Shown in pieces: positions 35,410-43,265 of a DNA stretch of 64,000 nt (position 1 is the stretch's first letter; each line of letters begins with the position of its first letter). The notes below the pieces were generated by a model that saw only the letters and a list, made by a program, of their open reading frames with translations, had not been told where the DNA came from and made no database searches. This DNA comes from Bradyrhizobium guangdongense. GTDB lineage: Bacteria; Pseudomonadota; Alphaproteobacteria; Rhizobiales; Xanthobacteraceae. Where the stretch lies: the NCBI RefSeq assembly GCF_004114975.1, contig NZ_CP030051.1:7219501-7283500 (forward strand). The letters are read 5' to 3'. Position numbers and translations under genes: made by a program.

Positions 35410-36309
35410 TCACGTCCTCCGCTGGGGATCGACGATGTCGCGCAGGCCGTCGCCGAGCAGGTTGAAGCAGAACACGGCGATCATCAGCGCGAGGCCGGGA
35501 AACAGCGCGATCCACCATTCCCCTGAGACCATGAAGCCAGCACCCTCGGCGACCATGATGCCCCATTCGGCGGTGGGTGGACGAACGCCGAGGCCGATGA
35601 AGGACAGGCCCGCGGCATTCAGAATCGCGTAGCCCATGGTCAGCGACATCTGCACGATCATGATCGGCATGATGTTCGGCAGAATGTGCACCAGGAGGAT
35701 ACGGAACTCGCCATTGCCTGACAGCCGCGCGGCCTGCACGAAGCCGGCGTTGCGGCGGACATTGGCCTCGGCGCGCGCGACGCGCGCGTAGAGCGGGAAA
35801 TTCACGATCGCGGTGGCGAGGATGATGTTCTGCACGGTGTTGCCGAGCGCGGCGACGATGCCCATGGCGAGCACGAACAGCGGAAAGGCCATGATGGTGT
35901 CGGCGATGCGGCCGACGATGCGATCGGTCCAGCCGCCGAAATAGCCGGCCGCAATGCCGGCGAGGCCGCCCATCAGGAACACCAGCACGACGGAGGCGAC
36001 CGCGATGAAGGTATCTAGCCGCGTCGCCACCACGACGCGGCTGAAGATGTCGCGCCCGAGCTGGTCGGTGCCGAACCAGTGCGCCGCCGACGGCGGCTTC
36101 AAAGCCGCTGCGGTGTCCGAGGCGAGCGGATCATAGGGCACTACATAGGGGCCGAAGATCGCGGCGATGAGGATCAGGATCAGCAACGCGAAGGCAAAGC
36201 CGGTGACTTTGTTCTCGCCCAGCACGTAGCGGGTTTGTTCGAGGATCGCAGTGAACCCGGAGGTACGGGCAGGACTGGCGGGTTCAACGGCAGGCGCAAC
36301 GGTACTCAT
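35410..36309 (-). CDS. Dipeptide-type ABC transporter permease, DppC type
   Basis: 299 aa. One N-terminal membrane helix (FAFALLILILIAAIFGPYVV), then the HWFGTDQLGRDIFSRV motif diagnostic for DppC/OppC, then five helices with the coupling loop ARAEANVRRNAGFVQAA. It lies 9 bases after the DppB-type stop and 97 bases before the ATPase gene. Confidence 0.93.
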   Translation of the reverse strand: MSTVAPAVEPASPARTSGFTAILEQTRYVLGENKVTGFAFALLILILIAAIFGPYVVPYDPLASDTAAALKPPSAAHWFGTDQLGRDIFSRVVVATRLDTFIAVASVVLVFLMGGLAGIAAGYFGGWTDRIVGRIADTIMAFPLFVLAMGIVAALGNTVQNIILATAIVNFPLYARVARAEANVRRNAGFVQAARLSGNGEFRILLVHILPNIMPIMIVQMSLTMGYAILNAAGLSFIGLGVRPPTAEWGIMVAEGAGFMVSGEWWIALFPGLALMIAVFCFNLLGDGLRDIVDPQRRT

Positions 36310-36318
36310 TGAGACCCC

Positions 36319-37332
36319 CTACCCTTCCAACCGGACGCGCGGATCGATCACGCCGTACAAGATGTCGATCACGAGATTGAGCAGCACGTACATCACGGCC
36401 ATCGTCAACACGAAGCCCTGCACCGGAGCGAAGTCCGAGGAGATCAGCGCTTCCACCGCGTAGGAGCCGATGCCGGGCCAGGCGAAGACTTTTTCCACCA
36501 GCACGTTGGCCCCGAGCAGGAACGAGAACACCATGCTCAGCGTGGTGATCACGGGCAACATGGCGTTGCGGAAGGCGTAGGTGACGATGACGGTCGTCGG
36601 CGACAGGCCGCTGGCGCGCGCGGTGCGGACGAATTCGGACGCCAGCACCGCCAGCATCGAGGCGCGCGTCATGCGCGCGATCGGCGCCAGCGAGAAGATC
36701 GCGAGCGTCGTCGCCGGCAGGATCAGCTGGCTGAGCGCCGAGCGAAAGGCCTCGACGTCGCGCGCGAGCAGCGTGTCGATCAGATAGAAGCCCGTCACCG
36801 TCGGCGGCGCGCTGTAGAACACGTCCAACCGGCCGAGCGGCGCGGGCGACCAGCCGAGCCGGAAATAAAAGACGTAGACCAGCACCAGGCCAGTGAAGAA
36901 CACCGGCAGCGACACGCCGGCCGTGGTCGTGACGCGGCAGAGATGATCGATCCACGAGCCTGGCCGCGTGGCCGCGAGCACGCCGAGCGGAATGGCGATG
37001 ACGATGGAGACGATGAGGCCGAGCAGGGTCAATTCAGCCGACGCAGGCAGGCGGTTGCGGATCTCGGCCGCGACCGGCTGGCCTGTCGTCAGCGAGTTGC
37101 CGAAATCGCCATGGGCGAGGTCGTTGGTGTAGCGGAAGAACTGCTCGATCAGCGGCTTGTCGAGACCGAGTTTCTTGCGGATCTGCTCGACCGCTTCCTT
37201 GGTCGCCGCGGGGCCTGCGAAATACGCGGCGGGATCGCCCGGCAGCGCGCGCGTCAGCAGGAAGGTGACGATGACGACCCCGATCAGCGAGGGAATCGCG
37301 AACATCAGGCGCTTGCCGATCATGGTGAGCAT
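36319..37332 (-). CDS. Dipeptide-type ABC transporter permease, DppB type
   Basis: 337 aa with six membrane helices. LPGDPAAYFAGP near residue 30 and FGNSLTTGQPV near 95 are DppB/OppB landmarks, and ASEFVRTARASGLSPTTVI is the coupling loop. It forms the channel together with the DppC-type protein. Confidence 0.93.
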   Translation of the reverse strand: MLTMIGKRLMFAIPSLIGVVIVTFLLTRALPGDPAAYFAGPAATKEAVEQIRKKLGLDKPLIEQFFRYTNDLAHGDFGNSLTTGQPVAAEIRNRLPASAELTLLGLIVSIVIAIPLGVLAATRPGSWIDHLCRVTTTAGVSLPVFFTGLVLVYVFYFRLGWSPAPLGRLDVFYSAPPTVTGFYLIDTLLARDVEAFRSALSQLILPATTLAIFSLAPIARMTRASMLAVLASEFVRTARASGLSPTTVIVTYAFRNAMLPVITTLSMVFSFLLGANVLVEKVFAWPGIGSYAVEALISSDFAPVQGFVLTMAVMYVLLNLVIDILYGVIDPRVRLEG

Positions 37333-37381
37333 GGGATGCTCCGCATGGTGGACAATACTCTCTCGGCACGCGCAGCTATGT

Positions 37382-37486
37382 TCCCTCCCCCCTTGTGGGG
37401 GAGGGCTAGGGAGGGGGGCGGCTCCGGGAGAGGTCGGAGTTCGTGGCTACCCCTCTCCCCAACCCTCCCCCACAAGGGGGGAGGGA
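37382..37486. repeat. Long perfect inverted repeat between dppA- and dppB-type genes
   Basis: A 24-base arm (37382-37405) is exactly complementary to 37463-37486; each arm is also a g/c-only near-palindrome built from ccctcccccc and gggggaggg. The transcript would form a very stable structure just after the binding-protein gene, likely lowering read-through into the permease genes. Confidence 0.9.
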
Positions 37487-37510
37487 GCCTGAAGAGCGTG
37501 CTCACCTCAC

Positions 37511-39133
37511 TCACCCCTTCGCCATCGCGCGATAGTCGAGCCTGCGGTGGAACCAGTATTGATAGCCACTGATGTTCTTCTGCATCGCGACGTTGACGAA
37601 GGGCTGGTACAGCGGGATGCGCGGGATGTCGGTGTAGGCGAGATCGACGAAGCCTTTGACGTCCGCATCATAGGCCGCGGTGTCGCCGGCGGCGGCCGCG
37701 GTGCGCGCGCCGTCGATCAGTCTGTCCATCTCGGCCGACTTGTAGCTCATGGTGTTGAAGACGGAATTGTTGCCGTGATAGCACCAGTAGAAGAAGTATT
37801 CGGGGTAATCGAGCCAGCCCGAGAACACGTTGGTGAAGAGCGGCATCTCCTTCTTGTTCAACTCGGTGCGCCAGTTGGCGCCGGGCACCTTGTTGATGGT
37901 GGCCTTGATGCCGATTTGCGCGAGAGACTCCTGCACCAGCACGCAGAGCGGCTCGTTGACGCCGGCAAAGTTGAGATCGAACGAGATCGTGGTTTCGAAG
38001 CCACCGGCGTAACCGGCCTCCGCCATCAGCGCCTTCGCCTTCTCCATGTCGGTGTTGTACTTGTGCGGCTGCGGCCAGGCGACTTCGGTCGGCTTGTCCT
38101 GAGGCGCGCCGAACATGGGGTTCGCGAGCCCGAACATCACCGCGTCCATGATCTTCTGATAGGGCAGCGCATAGGCGACCGCCTGGCGAACCTTCGGGTT
38201 GTCGAACGGCGGCTTGGTGACGTTCATGCCGATATACTGGATGCCGTTGGAGAACGGCAGCGACACCACGTTGAGCTTGCCGTTGGCCTTCATCTCCTGG
38301 AAATCCTTGTTCGGAAGTTCGTAGGAGATGTCGGCATCGCCACGCTCCAGCAGCGCGCGACGGTTGCCGGCCTGTGGCACCATGCGCCAGATCACGCGTT
38401 TGATCTTCGGCAGCGGACCGCAGACCCAGTCGTCATTGCGCTCCATGATCACTTCGGTGCCGGCGGTCCACTTCGTCACCTTGTAGGCGCCGGAGCCCGC
38501 CGTCTGCTGCTTGGTGAACTCGAGCCCCCAAGGGTCCTTCTCACTGGAGTTCTTCTTCACCAGTTCGGAGTTGACGATGCAGGGCACGATCACGGCGAGG
38601 TCGGGGATCGTCAGCCGATCCTTCTTCAGGAAGTCGACCCGGACGGTGTAGTCGTCGATCACGACGAACTGCTCCGGCTTGGTCAGCGAGCCCGCACTCA
38701 TCTGGAAGGTCGGGAAACCGCCGACGCTGACCGCACGGTCGAGCGACCATTTCACGTCCTTGGCGGTGACGGGCGTGCCGTCGTGGAATTTGGCGTTCTT
38801 GCGCAGCTTGAAGGTGACCGACATGTCGTCGATCTTGAAATCCTCGGCGAGCTCGCCCTTGAACTTGTCACGATCGTAATAGGGCACGCCGCCGGGGCCG
38901 CTCTTCATCTCGTGGCTGATCAGGCGGTCGTAGCAATTCCAGGAAACCTCATAGCCCGGCACGTTGGTGCCGACGCCATGGATGTCGAGATTGTTGGGAC
39001 CGCCTTCCGAGACGATCAGCAGTGTCTCCGAGCGCGCATCGGCATAGGCCGAGGAGATCACTTGCGGCACCGTCGGAAGCGCTGCGCCGGCGGCCAATCC
39101 GGACACGGACTTGAGAAAATCGCGACGCTTCAT
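37511..39133 (-). CDS. Periplasmic binding protein, family 5 (DppA/OppA type), Tat signal
   Basis: 540 aa from the ATG at 39133; the 39 codons of open frame upstream look non-coding. The N-terminus MKRRDFLKSVSGLAAGAAL carries a twin-arginine motif, so export is probably folded via Tat. Family 5 landmarks include VTFKLRKNAKFHDGTPVTA and FDNPKVRQAVAYAL. It is the first gene of an eight-gene operon dppA-B-C-DF-atzG-atzE-hpxZ-gntR. The ligand is therefore inferred to be an amide or ureide handled by the amidase, not necessarily a peptide. Confidence 0.92.
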   Translation of the reverse strand: MKRRDFLKSVSGLAAGAALPTVPQVISSAYADARSETLLIVSEGGPNNLDIHGVGTNVPGYEVSWNCYDRLISHEMKSGPGGVPYYDRDKFKGELAEDFKIDDMSVTFKLRKNAKFHDGTPVTAKDVKWSLDRAVSVGGFPTFQMSAGSLTKPEQFVVIDDYTVRVDFLKKDRLTIPDLAVIVPCIVNSELVKKNSSEKDPWGLEFTKQQTAGSGAYKVTKWTAGTEVIMERNDDWVCGPLPKIKRVIWRMVPQAGNRRALLERGDADISYELPNKDFQEMKANGKLNVVSLPFSNGIQYIGMNVTKPPFDNPKVRQAVAYALPYQKIMDAVMFGLANPMFGAPQDKPTEVAWPQPHKYNTDMEKAKALMAEAGYAGGFETTISFDLNFAGVNEPLCVLVQESLAQIGIKATINKVPGANWRTELNKKEMPLFTNVFSGWLDYPEYFFYWCYHGNNSVFNTMSYKSAEMDRLIDGARTAAAAGDTAAYDADVKGFVDLAYTDIPRIPLYQPFVNVAMQKNISGYQYWFHRRLDYRAMAKG

Positions 39134-39287
39134 GAAATCGCTCCAACACAAACGTTTTTGGTTGGAACGGGGATCGCAAGGTTCGTGCCAAGGTTTATTG
39201 GAGACCTGAAGGCCGCATAAGCCTCTGATAAGCAACGAACATACGAGCATTTCCGATTACAGGGATGACCGCAATCAAACCTGAAAA

Positions 39288-39297
39288 TTGCATACAA
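39288..39297 (-). promoter_or_regulatory. Candidate GntR (FCD-type) operator upstream of the transporter operon
   Basis: ttgcatacaa (ttgtatgcaa on the coding strand) is a near-palindrome of the ttgtatacaa form recognised by many FCD-type GntR proteins. It lies 155 bases upstream of the first gene of the operon that ends in a gntR gene. The surrounding 39134-39418 contains no other gene. Confidence 0.4.
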
Positions 39298-39418
39298 AGA
39301 TGCGACATTGATCAAATATTAAGCAGACGCACTAGGGAGCCCGATTTATCGCCACCTCCTTCGGGCGCCTCATCCACGGGCTGGCCCCTGGAGAGGATCG
39401 GGGTCGTGCAACAAACTC

Positions 39419-39498
39419 CTCATTGCGAGCGTAGCGAAGCAATCCAGAGTCTCTCCGCTGAAGCAGCCTGGATTGCTTCACTGGGCTCGCAATGACGG
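39419..39498. repeat. Palindromic intergenic repeat (gcaatcc class)
   Basis: Outer arms cattgcgag / ctcgcaatg and inner gaagcaatcca / tggattgcttc. Same family as 620, 2249, 53449 and 57484. Located just after the phosphotransferase-like stop codon. Confidence 0.85.
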
Positions 39499-39507
39499 CT
39501 GGCGCTG

Positions 39508-40458
39508 TCACTCCGCCCAGATCAGATCCTGCAATTCCACGAGATCGCCGGCCTTGTCCTGCCAGCCCTCGATGCAGATGTGGCTGTTGAGATCGCTGGC
39601 ATGGTGCAGCAGCATCAAGGCCATCAGGCGCCGCTTCAGCGCGAAATCGGGCTTCGCGTAGCCGAACCCTTCCAGCAGGCTGCGCACCCTCCCCGGCCAG
39701 CCCGCGGCCATGAAGGCGCTCGGGCCCAGCAGATCGTAATCGCGCCAGCCGGCGCGGACGTCGCCGAAGTCGAACAGGCCGGCGAGCGACCATTGATCGT
39801 CGTGACAGGCGAGCAGGAAGTTTTCCGGAATGTATTCGCCGATCAGGATCACCGGCGGCGCGTCCATCGGGATCACCGTCGCGGCATCGCGCAAGAGGTC
39901 ATCGAGGCCTTCGAGGAATTTCGGTGCAAGGCCTAGTCGGGTGTGCCGTGCCTTGCAGCCTTGCATCTGCGCGCGCATGAACGCATCCCAGCGCGGCTCG
40001 ATCTCTGCGAGCGGCCCGAGCGGCGCGCGCTGCACGGCGGCGATGGTCTCGCCGATCTGGCGCAGCACGCGATCCTTCTCGGCCTCCGGCAATGAAGGCC
40101 AGACCTCCGAACCGAGCGTGCCTGTGAGGCGCGTGATGACGAGATAGGGCCAGCCGTCGCGCTCCCCCTCCGCGATGATCTCGGGGATCGGCAGATGCAG
40201 CCGGCCAGCAAGCTGCTTCAAGGAGCCGCGCTCCGAGACAAATTGCGCGCGCAGCAGCGGCGGGAAGATTTTCAGGATCAGATGATCGCCGAGCCCGACC
40301 ACGAGATTGGTGCCGGTCGAGAACACATGAGACGAAGCGACGTCGAGGCCGTGGCTGCGCGCGATGTCGAGGGCGATCGGGAGCCATTGCTGGGGCTGGG
40401 AACGCCAGGCGCGAAAGGCCTTGGGGTCGGCGAAAGTCGGCAATGAAGCGGTAGTCAT
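39508..40458 (-). CDS. Aminoglycoside phosphotransferase-fold protein with altered catalytic loop
   Basis: 316 aa from the ATG at 40458; the longer frame upstream only translates a palindromic repeat. The C-terminal lobe has the APH fold: LFDFGDVRAGWRDYDLLGP corresponds to the metal-binding DxD region, and the N-lobe has a possible ATP-lysine in HLILKIFP. The loop expected to read HxDxxxxN reads IGEYIPEN, so the catalytic Asp is Glu and the His is Ile. The metal-binding Asn and later Asp remain. It may have reduced kinase activity, a different chemistry or a binding role. No resistance function is implied. It follows the UgpB-like gene on the same strand. Confidence 0.75.
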   Translation of the reverse strand: MTTASLPTFADPKAFRAWRSQPQQWLPIALDIARSHGLDVASSHVFSTGTNLVVGLGDHLILKIFPPLLRAQFVSERGSLKQLAGRLHLPIPEIIAEGERDGWPYLVITRLTGTLGSEVWPSLPEAEKDRVLRQIGETIAAVQRAPLGPLAEIEPRWDAFMRAQMQGCKARHTRLGLAPKFLEGLDDLLRDAATVIPMDAPPVILIGEYIPENFLLACHDDQWSLAGLFDFGDVRAGWRDYDLLGPSAFMAAGWPGRVRSLLEGFGYAKPDFALKRRLMALMLLHHASDLNSHICIEGWQDKAGDLVELQDLIWAE

Positions 40459-40482
40459 CGCTGCAAACCAAGCAAACGGTGC

Positions 40483-40610
40483 ACCTCTCCCGCTTGCGGG
40501 AGAGGTCGGCGCAACGCGCCGGGTGAGGGCTTTCTCCTCTGGGGGGCTCTCGCGAGTGGAGACACCCTCTCCCCAACCCTCCCCCGCACGCGGGGGAGGG
40601 AGCGCACCGT
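40483..40610. repeat. Composite ctctcccc-class intergenic repeat
   Basis: Two hairpins, cctctcccgcttgcgggagagg at the left and ccctcccccgcacgcgggggaggg at the right, are joined by a middle with cctctggggg and gtggagacaccctc. The same arrangement is found at 51381-51530. Translating it gives the false N-terminal extension of the downstream gene. Confidence 0.9.
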
Positions 40611-40642
40611 GCTCGCGGCCACAGCTACGCTCATTCGTAACA

Positions 40643-41968
40643 TTACCGGTCCGGGCTTGCGCGCTCGAACTGGCGCAGCAGCTTGTTGCCGCGCTCGACG
40701 GCGGAATCGAGCGCGGCTTGGGCGCTCTTGTGGCCGGCAAAGGCCTGCTCGAGCTCATCCTCGATCGCGCCGCGGATCAGCACGAAGGAGCCGAGCCGGA
40801 TGCCTTTCGAGTTCTCGGTCGGCGGATGCAGCGTGATCTCCTCGAACGAGATCGAAAAGCCGGGATTGCGATCGTAGAAGCCTTGCGCGCGCGTCAGCTC
40901 GAAGGCGGCGCGGGTCACCGGCAGATATCCGGTGTTCTGGTGCCAGGCGGCCTGCACGCCGGGCTGCGACAGATAGGCGAAGAAGCGCGCCACACCCTTG
41001 TATTCCTCGCGCGGCCTGTCGCGCAGCACCCACAGCGTGGCGCCACCGATAATGGAGTTCTGCGGCGCGCCCGCAATTTCGGGCCAATACGGCATCATGC
41101 CGTAGCCGACCTCGAATTTCGAATTCGCCTTGATGTCGGCGCGCGTCGCCGAGGAGCCGATGAAGATGCCGCATTCGCCGTTCTGGAAGCGCGGCTCGGC
41201 CGCCTGCCCGCGCCCGCTATAGTCGAACAGTTTCGTCTTTTGCCATTCGGCGAGCTGGGCGACGTGCTTGACGAGGACCGGATTGTTGATGGTCAGTTCG
41301 GCATCGAGGCCGGCAAAACCGTTGGCGCGCGTGGCCAGCGGCAGATTGTGAAACGCCGAAAAATTCTCGACATGGATCCAGGACGGCCAGGACGTGGTGA
41401 AGCCGCAGACCGCGCCGCGTTCGCGCAGGCGTTTTGCCGCGGCGCCGAGCTCGGGCCAGGTCTTCGGCGGCGCCTCGGCATCGAGGCCGGCGTCGCGGAA
41501 CATGGTCTTGTTGTAATAGAGGATCGGCGTCGACGAGTTGAACGGAAACGACAACAGATTGCCTGATGCGTCGGTGTAATAGCCGGAGACCGCCGGAAGG
41601 TAATCGTTGAGCGAGAACGGCTCACCCATGTCGCGCATCATGCTGTGGACCGGATAGATCGCACCCTTCGCCGCGGTCATGGTGGCGGTGGCGACCTCGT
41701 TGACCTGAACGATGGCGGGCTGGCTGCGCGAGCGGAAGGCGAAGATCGCAGCCGTCACCGTCTCGGTGTAGTTGCCCTTGTAAGCAGGTACGATCCGGTA
41801 GTCGGACTGGGAGGCGTTGAAGTCGGAAGCGAGCTTTTCGAGTTGCTTGCCGAGCTCGCCCGACATCGCGTGCCACCAGGCGATGTCCGTGGTCGCGCGC
41901 GCCTCACAGCTCAAGGCGACGGCCAAAGTGGCGGCGGCGACCTGCAAAAGGCGCAAACGTGAAATCAC
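40643..41968 (-). CDS. Orphan UgpB-type (family 1) periplasmic binding protein
   Basis: 441 aa, GTG start, signal peptide ending near CEARATT. The mature protein is SBP_bac_1, close to sn-glycerol-3-phosphate binding proteins: IAWWHAMSGELGKQLEKLA at the start, ILYYNKTMFRDAGLD near 150 and GATLWVLRDR near 320. No UgpA, UgpE or UgpC genes are adjacent, so it must work with permeases elsewhere or have a sensing role. The next gene on the same strand is the phosphotransferase-like gene, separated by a repeat. Confidence 0.9.
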   Translation of the reverse strand: MISRLRLLQVAAATLAVALSCEARATTDIAWWHAMSGELGKQLEKLASDFNASQSDYRIVPAYKGNYTETVTAAIFAFRSRSQPAIVQVNEVATATMTAAKGAIYPVHSMMRDMGEPFSLNDYLPAVSGYYTDASGNLLSFPFNSSTPILYYNKTMFRDAGLDAEAPPKTWPELGAAAKRLRERGAVCGFTTSWPSWIHVENFSAFHNLPLATRANGFAGLDAELTINNPVLVKHVAQLAEWQKTKLFDYSGRGQAAEPRFQNGECGIFIGSSATRADIKANSKFEVGYGMMPYWPEIAGAPQNSIIGGATLWVLRDRPREEYKGVARFFAYLSQPGVQAAWHQNTGYLPVTRAAFELTRAQGFYDRNPGFSISFEEITLHPPTENSKGIRLGSFVLIRGAIEDELEQAFAGHKSAQAALDSAVERGNKLLRQFERASPDR

Positions 41969-42112
41969 AATGGCTCTTCCCGGATCACGCGGTAAAAGGC
42001 GACCGCACCCTGCTTAAGGCGCGCCACTTCCGGTTTCAACCAGGAATGAAGGCCGGCCGCGCCGCACAATCGCGCCACGGGCGGACCGGGATGGCCTTCC
42101 CTTTACCATCTG

Positions 42113-42146
42113 CTGGAGCCCCGTTCCGACCGGAACGGGGCTCCAG
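42113..42146. terminator. Perfect 15-bp stem-loop
   Basis: ctggagccccgttcc (42113-42127) is exactly complementary to 42132-42146 with a gacc loop. No T-run follows on either strand, so it is not a classical terminator, but it is very stable. It lies between the divergent ugpB-like and dctP-like genes and could also shape a leader RNA of the dctP operon. Confidence 0.55.
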
Positions 42147-42160
42147 ATTCTCAGTTTGAC

Positions 42161-42204
42161 GCGTTTTCTTTACGCGAACCGGTATCCACTTCGCTTGAAA
42201 ACGC
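42161..42204. repeat. Rhizobiales palindromic repeat (gcgttttc ... gaaaacgc)
   Basis: gcgttttc at the left and gaaaacgc at the right flank a conserved core including cgcgaaccggtatccacttcg. I recognise this as a widespread intergenic repeat in Bradyrhizobium and relatives. It is 60 bases upstream of the dctP-like gene. Confidence 0.8.
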
Positions 42205-42262
42205 TTTAGATTGCATTGAACCTTTTGGTCCCGCCATAGACTCCATCACCGAGGGGTTGAGT

Positions 42263-43258
42263 GTGCCAGTGCTGAACCGTGCCGAACTCTCGCGGACCGG
42301 GGTGATCTTCGTCGCGCTTCTGCTCGCGATCTGCGCGACGAGCGCAGTCGCGCGCGAATTCCGCGCCGCCGACACCCAGACCGAGGACTACCCGACCGTC
42401 CAGGCGCTGCGCTACATGGGCGCGCTGATCGCCGAGCGCACCAAGGGCCGCCACGAGATCAAGGTATTTCACTCCCGCCAGCTCGGCGAGGAGAAGGAGA
42501 CGATCGAACAGACCCGCGCCGGCGCGATCGACCTCAACCGGACCAACGTTGCCCTGATCGGCAACTTCGTCCCGGCGATGAATGTGCTCGCCATGCCGTT
42601 CCTGTTCCGATCCATCGAGCACATGCAGAAGGTGCTGGACGGACCTGTTGGCCGGGAGATTCTCGACAGCTTCGAACCCTATGGCTTCGTCGGGCTCTGC
42701 TTCTACGATTCCGGCGCGCGCTCGATCTACAATGCCGTACGCCCCGTGAAGAGCCTTGCCGACCTCAAGGGATTGCGGATCCGGGTGCAGCAATCGGAGT
42801 TGATGAGCGAGATGATCCGCGCACTCGGCGCCGAGCCGGTCGAATTGCCCTATGGGCAGGTGCTGACAGGGCTCGCGACCCATCTGATCGACGGCGCGGA
42901 AAACAACTGGCCCTCCTTCGTGACCACGGACCATTACAAATATGCCGGCTACTACACGCTCACCGAGCACACGATGAGCCCCGAGGTGCTGGTGATCTCG
43001 CTCAAGGCCTGGCGCAGCCTGTCGGCCGAGGACCAGACCATCTTCAGGGAGGCCGCGCTGCGCTCCAGCCGGTTCATGCGCGAGAAATGGCGCGACCTCG
43101 AAGAGCAGTCGCAGCACAAGGCGGAGGCCGCCGGCATCACCGTGACCAGAGATATCGACCGCAAGCCGTTCGAAGACGCCATGGCGCCTGTTTACGCCAA
43201 GGCGGCGCAGGACCCCGCTGCGGCGGCGCTGATCGAACGCATTCGCAAGGTGGAGTGA
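42263..43258 (+). CDS. DctP-type TRAP binding protein without TRAP permease, probable sensory partner
   Basis: 331 aa from GTG 42263 (gagggg 6 bases upstream); TTG 42257 and GTG 42269 are alternatives. A signal peptide ends near TSAVARE. DctP landmarks: HEIKVFHSRQLGEEKETIEQ, the substrate-contact arginine region LKGLRIRVQQSELM, and IDGAENNWPSF. No DctQ or DctM genes follow; instead two kinases and a response regulator do, with 7 bases to the first kinase. It is therefore likely to present a ligand, probably a carboxylate, to the kinase. That role is inferred from order. Confidence 0.88.
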   Translation: MPVLNRAELSRTGVIFVALLLAICATSAVAREFRAADTQTEDYPTVQALRYMGALIAERTKGRHEIKVFHSRQLGEEKETIEQTRAGAIDLNRTNVALIGNFVPAMNVLAMPFLFRSIEHMQKVLDGPVGREILDSFEPYGFVGLCFYDSGARSIYNAVRPVKSLADLKGLRIRVQQSELMSEMIRALGAEPVELPYGQVLTGLATHLIDGAENNWPSFVTTDHYKYAGYYTLTEHTMSPEVLVISLKAWRSLSAEDQTIFREAALRSSRFMREKWRDLEEQSQHKAEAAGITVTRDIDRKPFEDAMAPVYAKAAQDPAAAALIERIRKVE

Positions 43259-43265
43259 CGCTGCT

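Noticed and set aside
37547..39220. 557-codon open frame opposite the DppA-type gene
   Set aside because: It is H/V/D-rich antisense sequence, while the minus strand has a Tat signal and family 5 motifs.
39508..40458. Antibiotic-resistance aminoglycoside kinase
   Set aside because: Only the fold is shared; the catalytic His/Asp are replaced and there is no resistance context.
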